A stretch of 12,986 nucleotides of DNA from an uncultured Lachnospiraceae bacterium (GTDB lineage Bacteria; Bacillota; Clostridia; Lachnospirales; Lachnospiraceae): the NCBI GenBank assembly GCA_905235345.1, contig CAJOLO010000039.1, forward strand, positions 1 to 12,986, read 5' to 3'. Position numbers and translations under genes: made by a program. The notes beneath the pieces are model-generated. The model was not told where the DNA came from, searched no databases, and saw only the letters and a list, made by a program, of their open reading frames with translations. Shown here in pieces: positions 1-7,312 of this stretch (position 1 is its first letter; each line of letters starts with the position of its first letter).

Positions 1-1
1 A

Positions 2-55
2 CTGACAAAATATAAGGATGGTGCAGTTGAAATGCAAAAGCTTATCTGCGATTAA
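2..55 (+). CDS. possible 3' end of an unseen upstream gene
   Basis: One frame is open from the window edge for 17 codons and stops with TAA at 53-55; the other two forward frames stop within the first 15 bases. The readable tail is LTKYKDGAVEMQKLICD, with normal soluble-protein composition. It is too short to assign to a family. It would leave about 55 bases before the start of the YitT-type gene. It could equally be chance, since 17 open codons is not significant. Confidence 0.25.
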   Translation: MTKYKDGAVEMQKLICD

Positions 56-110
56 TATACGGTGAGTTAAAGTAATAGGGTGATTGCAAATAATGATCGG
101 AGATATCAGC

Positions 111-977
111 ATGAAAGTATTGATCAGTCAGAAAACTGCGCAGAAGTTATTGTTTATTATTCTGGGAACACTGATATATGCAGCGGGAATAGGGCTTTTT
201 CTGGACCCTAATTCTTTGGCACCGGGAGGAGTGGTCGGAATCTCTGTTATATTACGACATACACTTGGCGGTGCAACGGGTACATGGTATTTTCTGCTGA
301 ATATTCCCATCATATTAATTGGATGGTGGCAATTCGGAGGTGGCTTCATCTTATATACATTTATAGCAATTCTTTCCAATTCAGTATTCACTAATATGTT
401 CAGTGTGTTTCCCTCCGTGACGGATAATACTCTTATTGCGGCTATTGCCGGAAGTATCCTTGTGGGTACGGGGCTTGGGACGGTATTAAGAGCCGGGGCA
501 ACAACGGGCGGAATGGATATAGTTGTCAAATTGCTTAGGAGACGATATCCGGAAGTTAAGACAGGCACTCTTTTTATAATCGTGGACCTGATAGTGGTGG
601 CTGTTTCGGGAATTGTTTTTGGAGATTTTAATCTGGCTGTGTATGCATTTATTACTGTAGTGTTAAATGGGCGTGTCATGGACTATATTCTCTATGGTGG
701 CGATGAGGCAAGGCTTATTTATATCGTTTCCGACAAACCGGAGGAGCTGCTGACACACATCCTGGAAGATGTGGAGGTGGGAGCGACCATAATAGAAGGG
801 AAGGGAGCATATAGCAACAGACATAAGGATATTATTATGTGCGTGGTTAAAAAGAGACGGGCACCAAAGTTACAGGAGCTTATCAGGCAGCGGGATTCTT
901 CTGCATTTATGGTAATAACGAGTGCAAGTGAGATATACGGTGAGGGATATAAGAATATTCGGGCAGATATGGTATGA
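111..977 (+). CDS. YitT family membrane protein (DUF161 + DUF2179)
   Basis: A 288-residue integral membrane protein of the YitT/YpjC-like family, whose transport or regulatory role is not established. Residues 1-195 hold about five or six hydrophobic segments (roughly 12-30, 38-55, 58-75, 107-128, 152-171, 174-190). They carry the family signatures LAPGGVVGIS (36-45) and TTGGMDIV (131-138). Residues about 201-283 form the cytoplasmic DUF2179 domain with the run VGATIIEGKGAYS. The ATG at 111 is preferred because GGAG at 99-102 lies 8 bases upstream; an in-frame TTG at 84 has no such site. The length matches the family (about 280-290). No clear terminator follows it, and the next gene has its own promoter, so it looks monocistronic or the last gene of an upstream unit. 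Family assignment is firm; function is unknown. Confidence 0.9.
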   Translation: MKVLISQKTAQKLLFIILGTLIYAAGIGLFLDPNSLAPGGVVGISVILRHTLGGATGTWYFLLNIPIILIGWWQFGGGFILYTFIAILSNSVFTNMFSVFPSVTDNTLIAAIAGSILVGTGLGTVLRAGATTGGMDIVVKLLRRRYPEVKTGTLFIIVDLIVVAVSGIVFGDFNLAVYAFITVVLNGRVMDYILYGGDEARLIYIVSDKPEELLTHILEDVEVGATIIEGKGAYSNRHKDIIMCVVKKRRAPKLQELIRQRDSSAFMVITSASEIYGEGYKNIRADMV

Positions 978-1064
978 GAATACAAGTGACAGTTCAGTCT
1001 TCAGCTTCACTGTTATGAATACAATCAATGTAATATACTTTGCAGTTTTGTTGTCGCATTTTTT

Positions 1065-1093
1065 TTGCATTTTTTCTGTATGTTTGTTATAAT
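1065..1093 (+). promoter_or_regulatory. sigma-A type promoter for the decarboxylase-tmk block
   Basis: TTGCAT at 1065-1070 and a perfect TATAAT at 1088-1093 are separated by exactly 17 bases. Transcription would start near 1100, giving a leader of about 157 bases before the decarboxylase ATG at 1258. The region upstream is T-rich. This is a sequence-based prediction. Confidence 0.7.
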
Positions 1094-1169
1094 AATACAG
1101 ATTCTATATTTATGCTTTCAAATATGGAGAGATAAGAAGAGTTTTCAGAATTTGAATTTTATTAATTAA

Positions 1170-1230
1170 GGAACTGTGGAATTATTATTTCTGTAAATAA
1201 GTAATGCATAAGTTATTTATCTACAATTCC
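1170..1230 (+). promoter_or_regulatory. nested inverted repeats in the decarboxylase leader
   Basis: GGAACTGTGG (1170-1179) can pair with CTACAATTCC (1221-1230) over nine of ten positions, closing a roughly 60-base structure. Inside lies an imperfect 24-base palindrome (1195-1218) centred on ATGCAT. A competing perfect 6-bp hairpin, TTATTT (1185-1190) with AAATAA (1195-1200) around a CTGT loop, uses the same AAATAA as the palindrome, so the two inner folds exclude each other. The element ends 27 bases before the start codon. Because the inner arms are pure A/T, part of this may be compositional chance; the outer stem with G-C pairs is the stronger part. It resembles no riboswitch class I recognise. 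Confidence 0.4.
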
Positions 1231-1257
1231 TAAGTATAGAAAAGTGAGACCGATAAT

Positions 1258-2802
1258 ATGGAACAACCGATACTTGACGGCCTTATACAATATAATACAG
1301 AGGGCTCGTATCCGTGGCATATGCCGGGACATAAGAGAAGAATGAACACTGTATTTCCGGATATGGTGGATAATCCGTTTTCAATTGATGTGACGGAGGT
1401 TGGAGAGCTTGATGAGCTTCATGATCCCGGTGGGATTATCTTAAAGGCGCAGCTAAGAGCAGCGGAGATTTACGGTTCTGATAAGAGCTATTATCTGGTA
1501 AATGGTGCGACATGCGGAATTATGGCTGCAATTTCTGCGGTATGTGAACATGGTGATACAATAATTATTGCAAGAAACTGTCATAAATCAGTCTACAATG
1601 CCATAAGACTATTGGGTCTCAAGGCTGTTTATATCATGCCGGAGTGGAATGATGAGCTTGGCATGTTCGGAGGGGTATCTCCTGAGACGGTGAAGGAATC
1701 ACTTAAGGTGCATACCAATGCCAAGGCGGTGCTTATAGTATCACCGACTTATGAAGGCGTGGTCAGTGATGTTGAGAAGATTGCAAAGCTTGCTCATAAG
1801 GAGAAGATTCCGCTTATTGTAGATGAGGCCCATGGTGCACATTTTGAATTCATGGCGAATGTTAACGAGACGATTTCCGCAACCAATTATAAGAATGTAC
1901 CACACCCTGCAATCAGGCTCGGTGCGGATATTGTGGTTGAGAGTCTTCATAAGACTTTGCCTGCAATGACACAATGTGCAATACTTCACATGAAGAAGGG
2001 ACTTGTTTCGGTAAAGAGGCTTGATGAGTTTGTGTCGTTATATCAGAGTACATCACCATCCTATGTGTTTATGGCAACGATGGAAGCCTGTATTGAGAAG
2101 ATGGATTTTGAAAGAGATGGCGGGTTCATCGTGTTCAAGCAGCTGGTGACGGATTACAGAAAGAAGTTTGAGGAAGAGCTAACCCATATTCATCTGGTAG
2201 GCGGTGATGATTTTAAGGGATACGGTAACAGTGATTATGATTATTCACGCCTTGTGTTTTCTTTGAAAGATTGCGGCATGGAAACAGAAGGAGAAGTTAA
2301 ACCGCTTACGGGCCTGATGTTTGCTGAGATATTGGAGAAGGAATACGGACAGATGATGGAGATGGCAGGAGATGATTATGTCATTGCCATTGCCACAATT
2401 GCAGATACCAAGGAAGCATTTGAAGCATTATTCCTTGCATTGGAAACAATTGATAAACAGTTAATAGATTTTGAGAATGAAGCCGATACAATATTATATG
2501 AGACTTGTCCTGAAAAGCGAATGGAGATATATGATGCAAAGTTAAAGGATGAGATAAGAATACCTCTTGATGATTCGGTGGGAAGAGTGAGCAGTGATTT
2601 TATATATATCTATCCGCCGGGAATTCCGATTGTCACGCCGGGAGAGATTCTTACAAAAGATATAATACGGGGAATAAGAAGGGCGTTGGAGTCAGACAGG
2701 AATATTAAGGGTGTGGACATCGAAGCACCCAATAAGTATTATGTGAATGTTATAAAGGAAGCAAGAAACGGCTGGCTTTCCATTAGAAAAAAACGAATGT
2801 AG
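1258..2802 (+). CDS. PLP-dependent Orn/Lys/Arg decarboxylase family protein (YaaO-like)
   Basis: A 514-residue fold-type I PLP enzyme expected to decarboxylate a basic amino acid (arginine, lysine or ornithine) to the matching diamine or agmatine, in the cytoplasm. The N-terminus has the family motif HMPGHKR (21-27). DEAHGAH at 189-195 supplies the Asp that contacts the PLP pyridine nitrogen. SLHKTL places the Schiff-base lysine at K232. The C-terminal domain carries YPPGIP at 452-457. It lacks the N-terminal response-regulator-like wing of the large E. coli inducible decarboxylases, so it belongs to the short Gram-positive group (SpeA/YaaO, about 480-490 residues) and is slightly longer than those. 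The substrate cannot be read from the sequence. As in B. subtilis, it lies just upstream of tmk. The ATG at 1258 has only a weak GTGAG (1244-1248) upstream, so translation may depend on the leader structure. Confidence 0.9.
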   Translation: MEQPILDGLIQYNTEGSYPWHMPGHKRRMNTVFPDMVDNPFSIDVTEVGELDELHDPGGIILKAQLRAAEIYGSDKSYYLVNGATCGIMAAISAVCEHGDTIIIARNCHKSVYNAIRLLGLKAVYIMPEWNDELGMFGGVSPETVKESLKVHTNAKAVLIVSPTYEGVVSDVEKIAKLAHKEKIPLIVDEAHGAHFEFMANVNETISATNYKNVPHPAIRLGADIVVESLHKTLPAMTQCAILHMKKGLVSVKRLDEFVSLYQSTSPSYVFMATMEACIEKMDFERDGGFIVFKQLVTDYRKKFEEELTHIHLVGGDDFKGYGNSDYDYSRLVFSLKDCGMETEGEVKPLTGLMFAEILEKEYGQMMEMAGDDYVIAIATIADTKEAFEALFLALETIDKQLIDFENEADTILYETCPEKRMEIYDAKLKDEIRIPLDDSVGRVSSDFIYIYPPGIPIVTPGEILTKDIIRGIRRALESDRNIKGVDIEAPNKYYVNVIKEARNGWLSIRKKRM

Positions 2803-2928
2803 ATGTGGTCGGGATTTGAATTTACAAGAAGAACTGATTAAGGTATTCGTATATATTCAGCAGAGTTGAACAGTTACAGGAATTCAACAATTGGGCATAA
2901 CCATAGTGGGATTAGAAAGGATAACGGC

Positions 2929-3549
2929 ATGGAAGGAATTTTCATTACAATAGAGGGTCCGGACGGGTCAGGAAAGTCGACACAGATAGAGCTTCTTAAG
3001 GAATATCTCGAGAATAAAGGATACGACAGTGTGATTACCAGAGAACCTGGTGGAACTGAGATAAGTGAGGCAATACGTGAGATAATACTTAATCCTGAGT
3101 ATAAGGAAATGAGCTATATGACAGAACTGTTGCTCTATGCGGCAGCAAGAGCCCAGCTTGTCAATCAGATCATAAGACCTGCCCTTGAGGAAGGGAAGGC
3201 AGTTATCTGTGACAGATTTGTGGAATCTTCGGCAGTATATCAGGGGATTGGAAGAGGTCTTGGAGTAGCCACGGTGTATGAGGTGAATAATTATGCACTT
3301 GGTGAAGTTAAGCCCATGCTTACGATTTTTATGGACCTGGATGCAGAGGATGGAATTAAGAGAAAGAAGAATCAGACAAAGCTTGATCGTATGGAGCAGG
3401 AGGATATCGAGTTTCATAAGCGTGTGGTTGAGGGATACAGAAAGCTTGCGGATCTTTATCCGGAACGTATAGTACCGATTGATGCAACGCTGCCGGTAGA
3501 CGAGATACATAACAAGATTGTAGAAGAAGTGGAGAAGAGGTTCTTTTAA
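2929..3549 (+). CDS. tmk: thymidylate kinase
   Basis: Phosphorylates dTMP to dTDP with ATP, an essential step of dTTP synthesis. The 206-residue product starts at ATG 2929, 8 bases after AAAGG (2916-2920); the frame stays open to 2866 upstream but has no ribosome site there and adds residues unlike the family. The P-loop GPDGSGKST is at residues 10-18, the TMP-binding REPGGT at 38-43, and DRF at 95-97. A lysine-rich LID (IKRKKNQTKLDR) is near residues 140-155. Length matches bacterial Tmk (205-212). It lies 126 bases after the decarboxylase and 12 bases before yaaR, and it is cotranscribed with the latter and holB. No separate promoter is convincing in the 126-base gap. Confidence 0.96.
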   Translation: MEGIFITIEGPDGSGKSTQIELLKEYLENKGYDSVITREPGGTEISEAIREIILNPEYKEMSYMTELLLYAAARAQLVNQIIRPALEEGKAVICDRFVESSAVYQGIGRGLGVATVYEVNNYALGEVKPMLTIFMDLDAEDGIKRKKNQTKLDRMEQEDIEFHKRVVEGYRKLADLYPERIVPIDATLPVDEIHNKIVEEVEKRFF

Positions 3550-3561
3550 GGAGAGATGCGT

Positions 3562-4002
3562 ATGGATATGAAGATTAGTCAATTGACTCCTCAGGCACCG
3601 GTGGAAACACAGACGCAGGCGCCTAAAGGTGATGACAGTTTTCGATTTACATTGGTCAGTCATATAGAGAACAGTGAACTTAAAGAAAAGCTCTCCAATC
3701 TTATGAAGGATATAGAGGAGCAGGGGAATAAGATCGCAAAGCATATGGATATTAGGGATATGAAGAGATATCGTACGCTGGTCAAAGAGTTCATGAATGA
3801 GGTGACTGCCAATTCCCATGAGTTTTCACGGGAGAATTTTCTTGACAGACGGGGGAGGCATCGGGTGTATGGTATTGTTAAGGAGGTAGATAAATCTCTG
3901 GATGATCTTGCACAGGAGCTTCTTAAGGACGAGAAGGATAATCTTGCAATTCTCGGAAAAATTGATGATATCAGGGGAATGTTAATGGACATATCCACTT
4001 GA
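3562..4002 (+). CDS. yaaR: YaaR family protein (DUF327)
   Basis: A 146-residue soluble, mostly helical, highly charged protein of the DUF327/YaaR family. It has no established biochemical function but is conserved next to tmk and holB in Firmicutes; 146 residues equals the B. subtilis length as I recall it. A flexible Gln/Pro/Thr N-terminus (about residues 8-25) precedes helices such as the one around DIRDMKRYRTLVKEFM, then the basic FLDRRGRHRVYGIV stretch. AAGGAGAG at 3548-3555 overlaps the tmk stop. It is 8 bases before ATG 3562 but only 2 before ATG 3556, so 3562 is the better start. Tight spacing implies translation coupled to tmk. Confidence 0.88.
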   Translation: MDMKISQLTPQAPVETQTQAPKGDDSFRFTLVSHIENSELKEKLSNLMKDIEEQGNKIAKHMDIRDMKRYRTLVKEFMNEVTANSHEFSRENFLDRRGRHRVYGIVKEVDKSLDDLAQELLKDEKDNLAILGKIDDIRGMLMDIST

Positions 4003-4018
4003 AGAGAGGGTGAGGAGT

Positions 4019-5014
4019 ATGGCAAACTATAGTGATATAATCGGACATGAAGACATAGTTAAGCATTTTAAAAACAGTATAGAACTTGGTAAGGTATCCC
4101 ATGCTTATATACTTAATGGCGAAAAAGGTTCGGGTAAGAAAACAATGGCAACGGTCGTGGCGAAATCCCTCCAGTGTGAAGAGGGAGGCCCTGATCCCTG
4201 CGGCAGATGTCGTTCCTGTCTTCAGTCTGAATCGGGAAATCAGCCGGATGTTATATGGGTAAATCATGAGAAACCCAATTTGATATCGGTGGAAGAGATA
4301 AGACAGCAGATTGTGAATGATGTGGGTATCAAGCCTTATAGCAGCAGATATAAGATATACATTGTTCCGGATGCACATTTTATGAATCCTCAGGCACAGA
4401 ATGCACTGCTTAAGACACTTGAGGAACCGCCGGAATATGCTATCATTTTGTTGTTGGCTAACGGTATCGGAAAGTTTCTGCCAACGGTACTTAGTCGATG
4501 CATTATACTTAATTTTAAACCGGTAGAGCCGCTTTATGTTGTTGAGTATCTTACTACTCAGTTGAATGTGGATCAAAAAAAAGCCAGGTTCTGTACGGAT
4601 TTTGCACAGGGTAATCTCGGTAAGGCAATAAGACTTGCCATATCTCCGGAGTATAACGAGCTCCTTGATGACAGTGTCAGAATACTCAGAAGAATTCAGG
4701 AGATGGAGATGGAGGATGTCATTATTGCTGTAAGGAATCTTGGAAAATATAAGCTTGATGTGACAGATTACATGGATATTATGACCATGTGGTTTCGGGA
4801 TATACTTATGGTCAAGATTTCCAATTCACCGAATAAGCTGCTGTTTAAGGACGAGTATTCGGTGCTGCAAAAACAGGCGAGTATGATGTCTTATGAGGGA
4901 GTTGAGGAGGTCATCAGGGCACTCAATAAGGTAAAGGTTCGTTTGGAAGCTAACGTGAACTTTGATATAGCAATGGAATTGCTGTTGCTTACTATAAAGG
5001 ACAATATGAAATAA
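4019..5014 (+). CDS. holB: DNA polymerase III delta' subunit
   Basis: Clamp-loader subunit that, with delta and the DnaX subunits, loads the beta sliding clamp. The 331-residue product begins with the AAA+ module: GEKGSGKKT (Walker A, residues 34-42) and a zinc-binding set C53, C61, C64, C67 (CGRC-type). A degenerate Walker B, YIVPDAH, is near 114-120, followed by NALLKTLEEPP (128-138) and the SRC motif at 159-161 that contacts the neighbouring subunit's ATP. The C-terminal third is helical, as expected for the clamp-loader collar. GAGGG at 4006-4010 is 8 bases before ATG 4019; an in-frame GTG at 4010 overlaps that site and is disfavoured. It is 16 bases after yaaR, in the standard Firmicutes order. 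Its small size, gene context and non-canonical Walker B favour delta' over DnaX. Confidence 0.93.
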   Translation: MANYSDIIGHEDIVKHFKNSIELGKVSHAYILNGEKGSGKKTMATVVAKSLQCEEGGPDPCGRCRSCLQSESGNQPDVIWVNHEKPNLISVEEIRQQIVNDVGIKPYSSRYKIYIVPDAHFMNPQAQNALLKTLEEPPEYAIILLLANGIGKFLPTVLSRCIILNFKPVEPLYVVEYLTTQLNVDQKKARFCTDFAQGNLGKAIRLAISPEYNELLDDSVRILRRIQEMEMEDVIIAVRNLGKYKLDVTDYMDIMTMWFRDILMVKISNSPNKLLFKDEYSVLQKQASMMSYEGVEEVIRALNKVKVRLEANVNFDIAMELLLLTIKDNMK

Positions 5015-5034
5015 TATTTACTATTATTTGCCAC

Positions 5035-5063
5035 TTGCAAATACATTATATGTTAATTATAAT
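5035..5063 (+). promoter_or_regulatory. internal promoter upstream of ricT
   Basis: TTGCAA at 5035-5040 and a perfect TATAAT at 5058-5063 are 17 bases apart, in the 127-base gap after holB. A transcript would start near 5070, leaving a leader of about 70 bases. This would let ricT and trmN6 be made independently of tmk-holB. Confidence 0.6.
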
Positions 5064-5141
5064 TATAAGAATGTGTATAGGCATGCCATTACATATAACC
5101 GGATGGAAGACAATGCAGATGTGGCAGAAGGAGATTGCATA

Positions 5142-6044
5142 ATGACAGAAGTTATTGGAATTAGATTCCGACAGAACGGAAAGATATATTTTTTTACACC
5201 TAATGATATTGAGATAGAGGTGGGAGATGCTGCAATAGTTGAGACTATCAGAGGAGTTGAGTATGGTAAGGTTGTTCTCGGAAGGCGTGAGATTGATGAG
5301 AGCAGTATGGCCGGGGAGCTTAAGCCGGTGATACGTAAGGCAACACCTGAGGATGATAAACAGTATGAAGATAATAAGGAAAAATCCAGGAAAGCATTTG
5401 ATATATGTAAAGAGAAGATTGCAGCTCACGGATTGGATATGAAGCTTATTGATGTTGAATATACATTTGACAATAATAAGGTGCTTTTCTACTTTACGGC
5501 GGACGGAAGAGTGGATTTCAGAGAATTGGTAAAGGATCTGGCAGCGGTATTCCGTACAAGAATAGAACTTCGACAGATAGGGGTACGTGACGAGACCAAG
5601 ATTCTCGGAGGAATAGGTATATGCGGAAGAGAGTTGTGCTGCCATAAGCATTTATCTGACTTCGTTCCGGTATCTATCAAGATGGCTAAGGAACAGAATC
5701 TTTCGCTTAACCCGACTAAGATTTCCGGGGTATGCGGAAGATTGATGTGCTGTCTTAAGAATGAGCAGGAGACTTATGAATATCTGAACGACCGTCTTCC
5801 TAATGTGGGAGACAGAGTTAAGACTGTTGACGGGCTTAGGGGTGAGGTCAGCAGCGTGAGTGTTATCCGTCAAAAGGTCAAGGTCATTGTTGAGCTTGAT
5901 GATGATGAGAAAGAGATTCGGGAATATAATGCGGAAGAACTCAGATTCAAGCCTAAGAAGAAACGTAATAATGAAAAGGTAGATGCTGAACTTAAGGCAT
6001 TGGAGGCTTTAGAGAAAAAAGAGACAGGTTCGCGAATCGATTAA
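5142..6044 (+). CDS. ricT: RicT (YaaT) PSP1-domain iron-sulfur protein
   Basis: Homologue of B. subtilis YaaT/RicT. With RicA (YmcA) and RicF (YlbF) it forms the Fe-S-containing Y-complex that guides RNase Y-dependent mRNA processing and affects sporulation, competence and biofilm. The product is 300 residues. The start at ATG 5142 is fixed by AAGGAG at 5128-5133, 8 bases upstream; the frame is open back to 5028 but without a ribosome site. Two cysteine clusters, CGRELCC (C161, C166, C167) and CGRLMCC (C198, C203, C204), sit in the PSP1 region and fit cluster ligation. The tail after about residue 268 is lysine/glutamate-rich and probably disordered, making the protein somewhat longer than the roughly 275-residue B. 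subtilis form. No partner gene is in the window. It has its own predicted promoter and is followed closely by trmN6. Confidence 0.92.
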   Translation: MTEVIGIRFRQNGKIYFFTPNDIEIEVGDAAIVETIRGVEYGKVVLGRREIDESSMAGELKPVIRKATPEDDKQYEDNKEKSRKAFDICKEKIAAHGLDMKLIDVEYTFDNNKVLFYFTADGRVDFRELVKDLAAVFRTRIELRQIGVRDETKILGGIGICGRELCCHKHLSDFVPVSIKMAKEQNLSLNPTKISGVCGRLMCCLKNEQETYEYLNDRLPNVGDRVKTVDGLRGEVSSVSVIRQKVKVIVELDDDEKEIREYNAEELRFKPKKKRNNEKVDAELKALEALEKKETGSRID

Positions 6045-6075
6045 GGAGTATAATTGTTCTTTGAGTGGATGGGAT

Positions 6076-6825
6076 ATGAAAGTAATGGATAATTCTCTTG
6101 TAAAGGAAGATGAACGCATAGATGACCTTCAGTGTAAGGGTTACAGACTGATACAGAAGCCTCAGGGCTTCTGTTTTGGCGTTGATGCCGTATTACTTTC
6201 TGATTTTGTAAGAGTTAAACCGGGTGCAAAGGTGCTCGATCTGTGTACGGGCAGTGGAGTCATTCCGATTCTGTTAGCCGCGAAGACGAAGGGAGAACAC
6301 TATACCGGATTGGAACTGCAGGAGGAATACGCAGATATGGCAGGGAGAAGCGTTAAGCTTAATACCCTGGAGGACAAGATAGATATAATATGCGGTGATG
6401 TAAGGAGCGGAAGACAGATTTTTAAACCGGGTTCTTTTTCCGTAGTCACGGTCAATCCTCCGTATATGACCGATAATCACGGATTGAAGAACCTCTATGA
6501 ACCTAAGACAATAGCGAGACATGAGGTTGCGTTAAGTCTTTCGGATGTTGTTTCCCTTGCAAGCTATGTTCTTCCGGAAAGCGGTAATTTCTTCATGATA
6601 CATAAGCCGTTTCGTCTTGCGGAGATATTTTATGTTATGAAGGAGTATCATATAGAGCCTAAGAGAATGAGGCTTATCCATCCATATGTTGATAAGGAGC
6701 CGACTATGGTGATGATTCAGGGAACCAAGGGAGGAAAGCAGAGAATCACGGTTGAGCCTCCTTTGATAATTTATCAGGCACCGCATGTGTATTCGGAGGA
6801 GATCGGGAGGATTTACGGAAAGTAG
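6076..6825 (+). CDS. trmN6: tRNA (adenine-37 N6)-methyltransferase, YabB/TrmN6 family
   Basis: A class I SAM-dependent methyltransferase expected to make m6A at position 37 of a valine-type tRNA, by homology to E. coli YfiC/TrmN6; B. subtilis YabB is the local relative. The 249-residue product has the family opening KEDERIDDL (10-18), the SAM-binding loop VLDLCTGSG (53-61), an acidic residue at GLELQ (E80), and the adenine-N6 catalytic NPPY at 127-130. The start is uncertain. AAGGAG (6043-6048) lies 12 bases before a TTG at 6061 and far from ATG 6076 and ATG 6085, all in frame; I chose 6076 because homologues begin only a few residues before KEDER. It lies 31 bases after ricT and ends just before a strong terminator. 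The usual downstream rsmI is missing. Confidence 0.88.
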   Translation: MKVMDNSLVKEDERIDDLQCKGYRLIQKPQGFCFGVDAVLLSDFVRVKPGAKVLDLCTGSGVIPILLAAKTKGEHYTGLELQEEYADMAGRSVKLNTLEDKIDIICGDVRSGRQIFKPGSFSVVTVNPPYMTDNHGLKNLYEPKTIARHEVALSLSDVVSLASYVLPESGNFFMIHKPFRLAEIFYVMKEYHIEPKRMRLIHPYVDKEPTMVMIQGTKGGKQRITVEPPLIIYQAPHVYSEEIGRIYGK

Positions 6826-6839
6826 AATAATATTATGGG

Positions 6840-6878
6840 AAAATGGGTATCTCTAAATAAAAAGGATACCCATTTTTT
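6840..6878 (+). terminator. intrinsic terminator of the tmk-trmN6 block
   Basis: A perfect 12-bp inverted repeat, AAAATGGGTATC (6840-6851) with GATACCCATTTT (6865-6876), surrounds a 13-base loop and runs into six T at 6873-6878. It begins 14 bases after the trmN6 stop. An open frame beginning at ATG 6835 reads through it, but that is incidental. Confidence 0.9.
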
Positions 6879-6960
6879 ATGTGCGGATGATAAGACGGGC
6901 GAGAGAGTCCTTGTAACGCATAAAAATATGAGTATCTGTAGTCAGAGAAGGAAGACGGAT

Positions 6961-7167
6961 ATGGTGAATGATGATAATGTTGAAAGGTTGAAAAGATATG
7001 GGGAGGAGTTTGATCAGTTTCTTGATATACAATTTGAAAAGGGTGTAAAGTATGAAAATGCAGTGGCTGCTTATGAGGATTTCAAAAACTATTATGACAA
7101 AAGATTAAAGGCAGCGGGACAGGCAGGGAAGAGGATTATTACTGATGAGTATGATGGTTTTTCGTAA
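6961..7167 (+). CDS. small hypothetical protein, 68 residues
   Basis: I do not recognise this family. The product is a short soluble, charged, probably helical protein (MVNDDNVERLKRYGEEFDQF then an alternating Tyr/Lys/Glu region) with a basic patch KRLKAAGQAGKR near residues 47-58. It has no signal peptide or membrane segment. The start at ATG 6961 is supported by AAGGAAG at 6948-6954. The frame stays open back to 6835, which would give 110 residues, but that extension encodes the arms of an intrinsic terminator and has no ribosome site. No good promoter is visible between the terminator and this gene, so it may rely on read-through. Moderately likely to be a real gene. Confidence 0.55.
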   Translation: MVNDDNVERLKRYGEEFDQFLDIQFEKGVKYENAVAAYEDFKNYYDKRLKAAGQAGKRIITDEYDGFS

Positions 7168-7216
7168 TAGTGTAGCAGCGACAACTCAGAATTCGGAATT
7201 TTTGCCCGATTTATCG

Positions 7217-7244
7217 TGCAAAAGTAATTTGTTTGTGTTATAAT
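7217..7244 (+). promoter_or_regulatory. probable promoter of the small membrane protein gene
   Basis: A perfect TATAAT at 7239-7244 has a poor upstream element, TGCAAA, at 7217-7222 with 16-base spacing. It is 68 bases before the start codon at 7313. The -10 is convincing and the -35 is weak. Confidence 0.45.
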
Positions 7245-7312
7245 ACTTTGGTTTTATTAATAGTGTTATTTATAACCTTTATTTTTTGATTATTGTATAT
7301 AAGGAGATTGGC

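Noticed and set aside
27..58. TTGAAA and TAATAT as a promoter for the YitT-type gene
   Set aside because: The spacing is 20 bases and no better -10 lies at 16-18 bases.
128..679. 183-codon minus-strand open frame inside the YitT-type gene
   Set aside because: Antisense to a confident membrane protein gene; no start signal or domain.
1195..1218. AT-rich palindrome as an origin or phage attachment site
   Set aside because: No DnaA-box cluster, integrase or flanking duplication is visible; it lies inside a leader with its own promoter.
2968..3819. 283-codon open frame on the minus strand across tmk and yaaR
   Set aside because: It is antisense to two clearly recognised genes, has Cys/Leu/His/Ile-rich shadow composition, no ribosome site and no recognisable domain.
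3971..4576. 201-codon minus-strand open frame across holB
   Set aside because: Mirror frame of holB with shadow-like composition; holB motifs are intact on the other strand.
6835..6960. Upstream extension of the small protein to ATG 6835 (110 residues)
   Set aside because: The extension consists largely of an intrinsic terminator hairpin and T-run and lacks a ribosome site.
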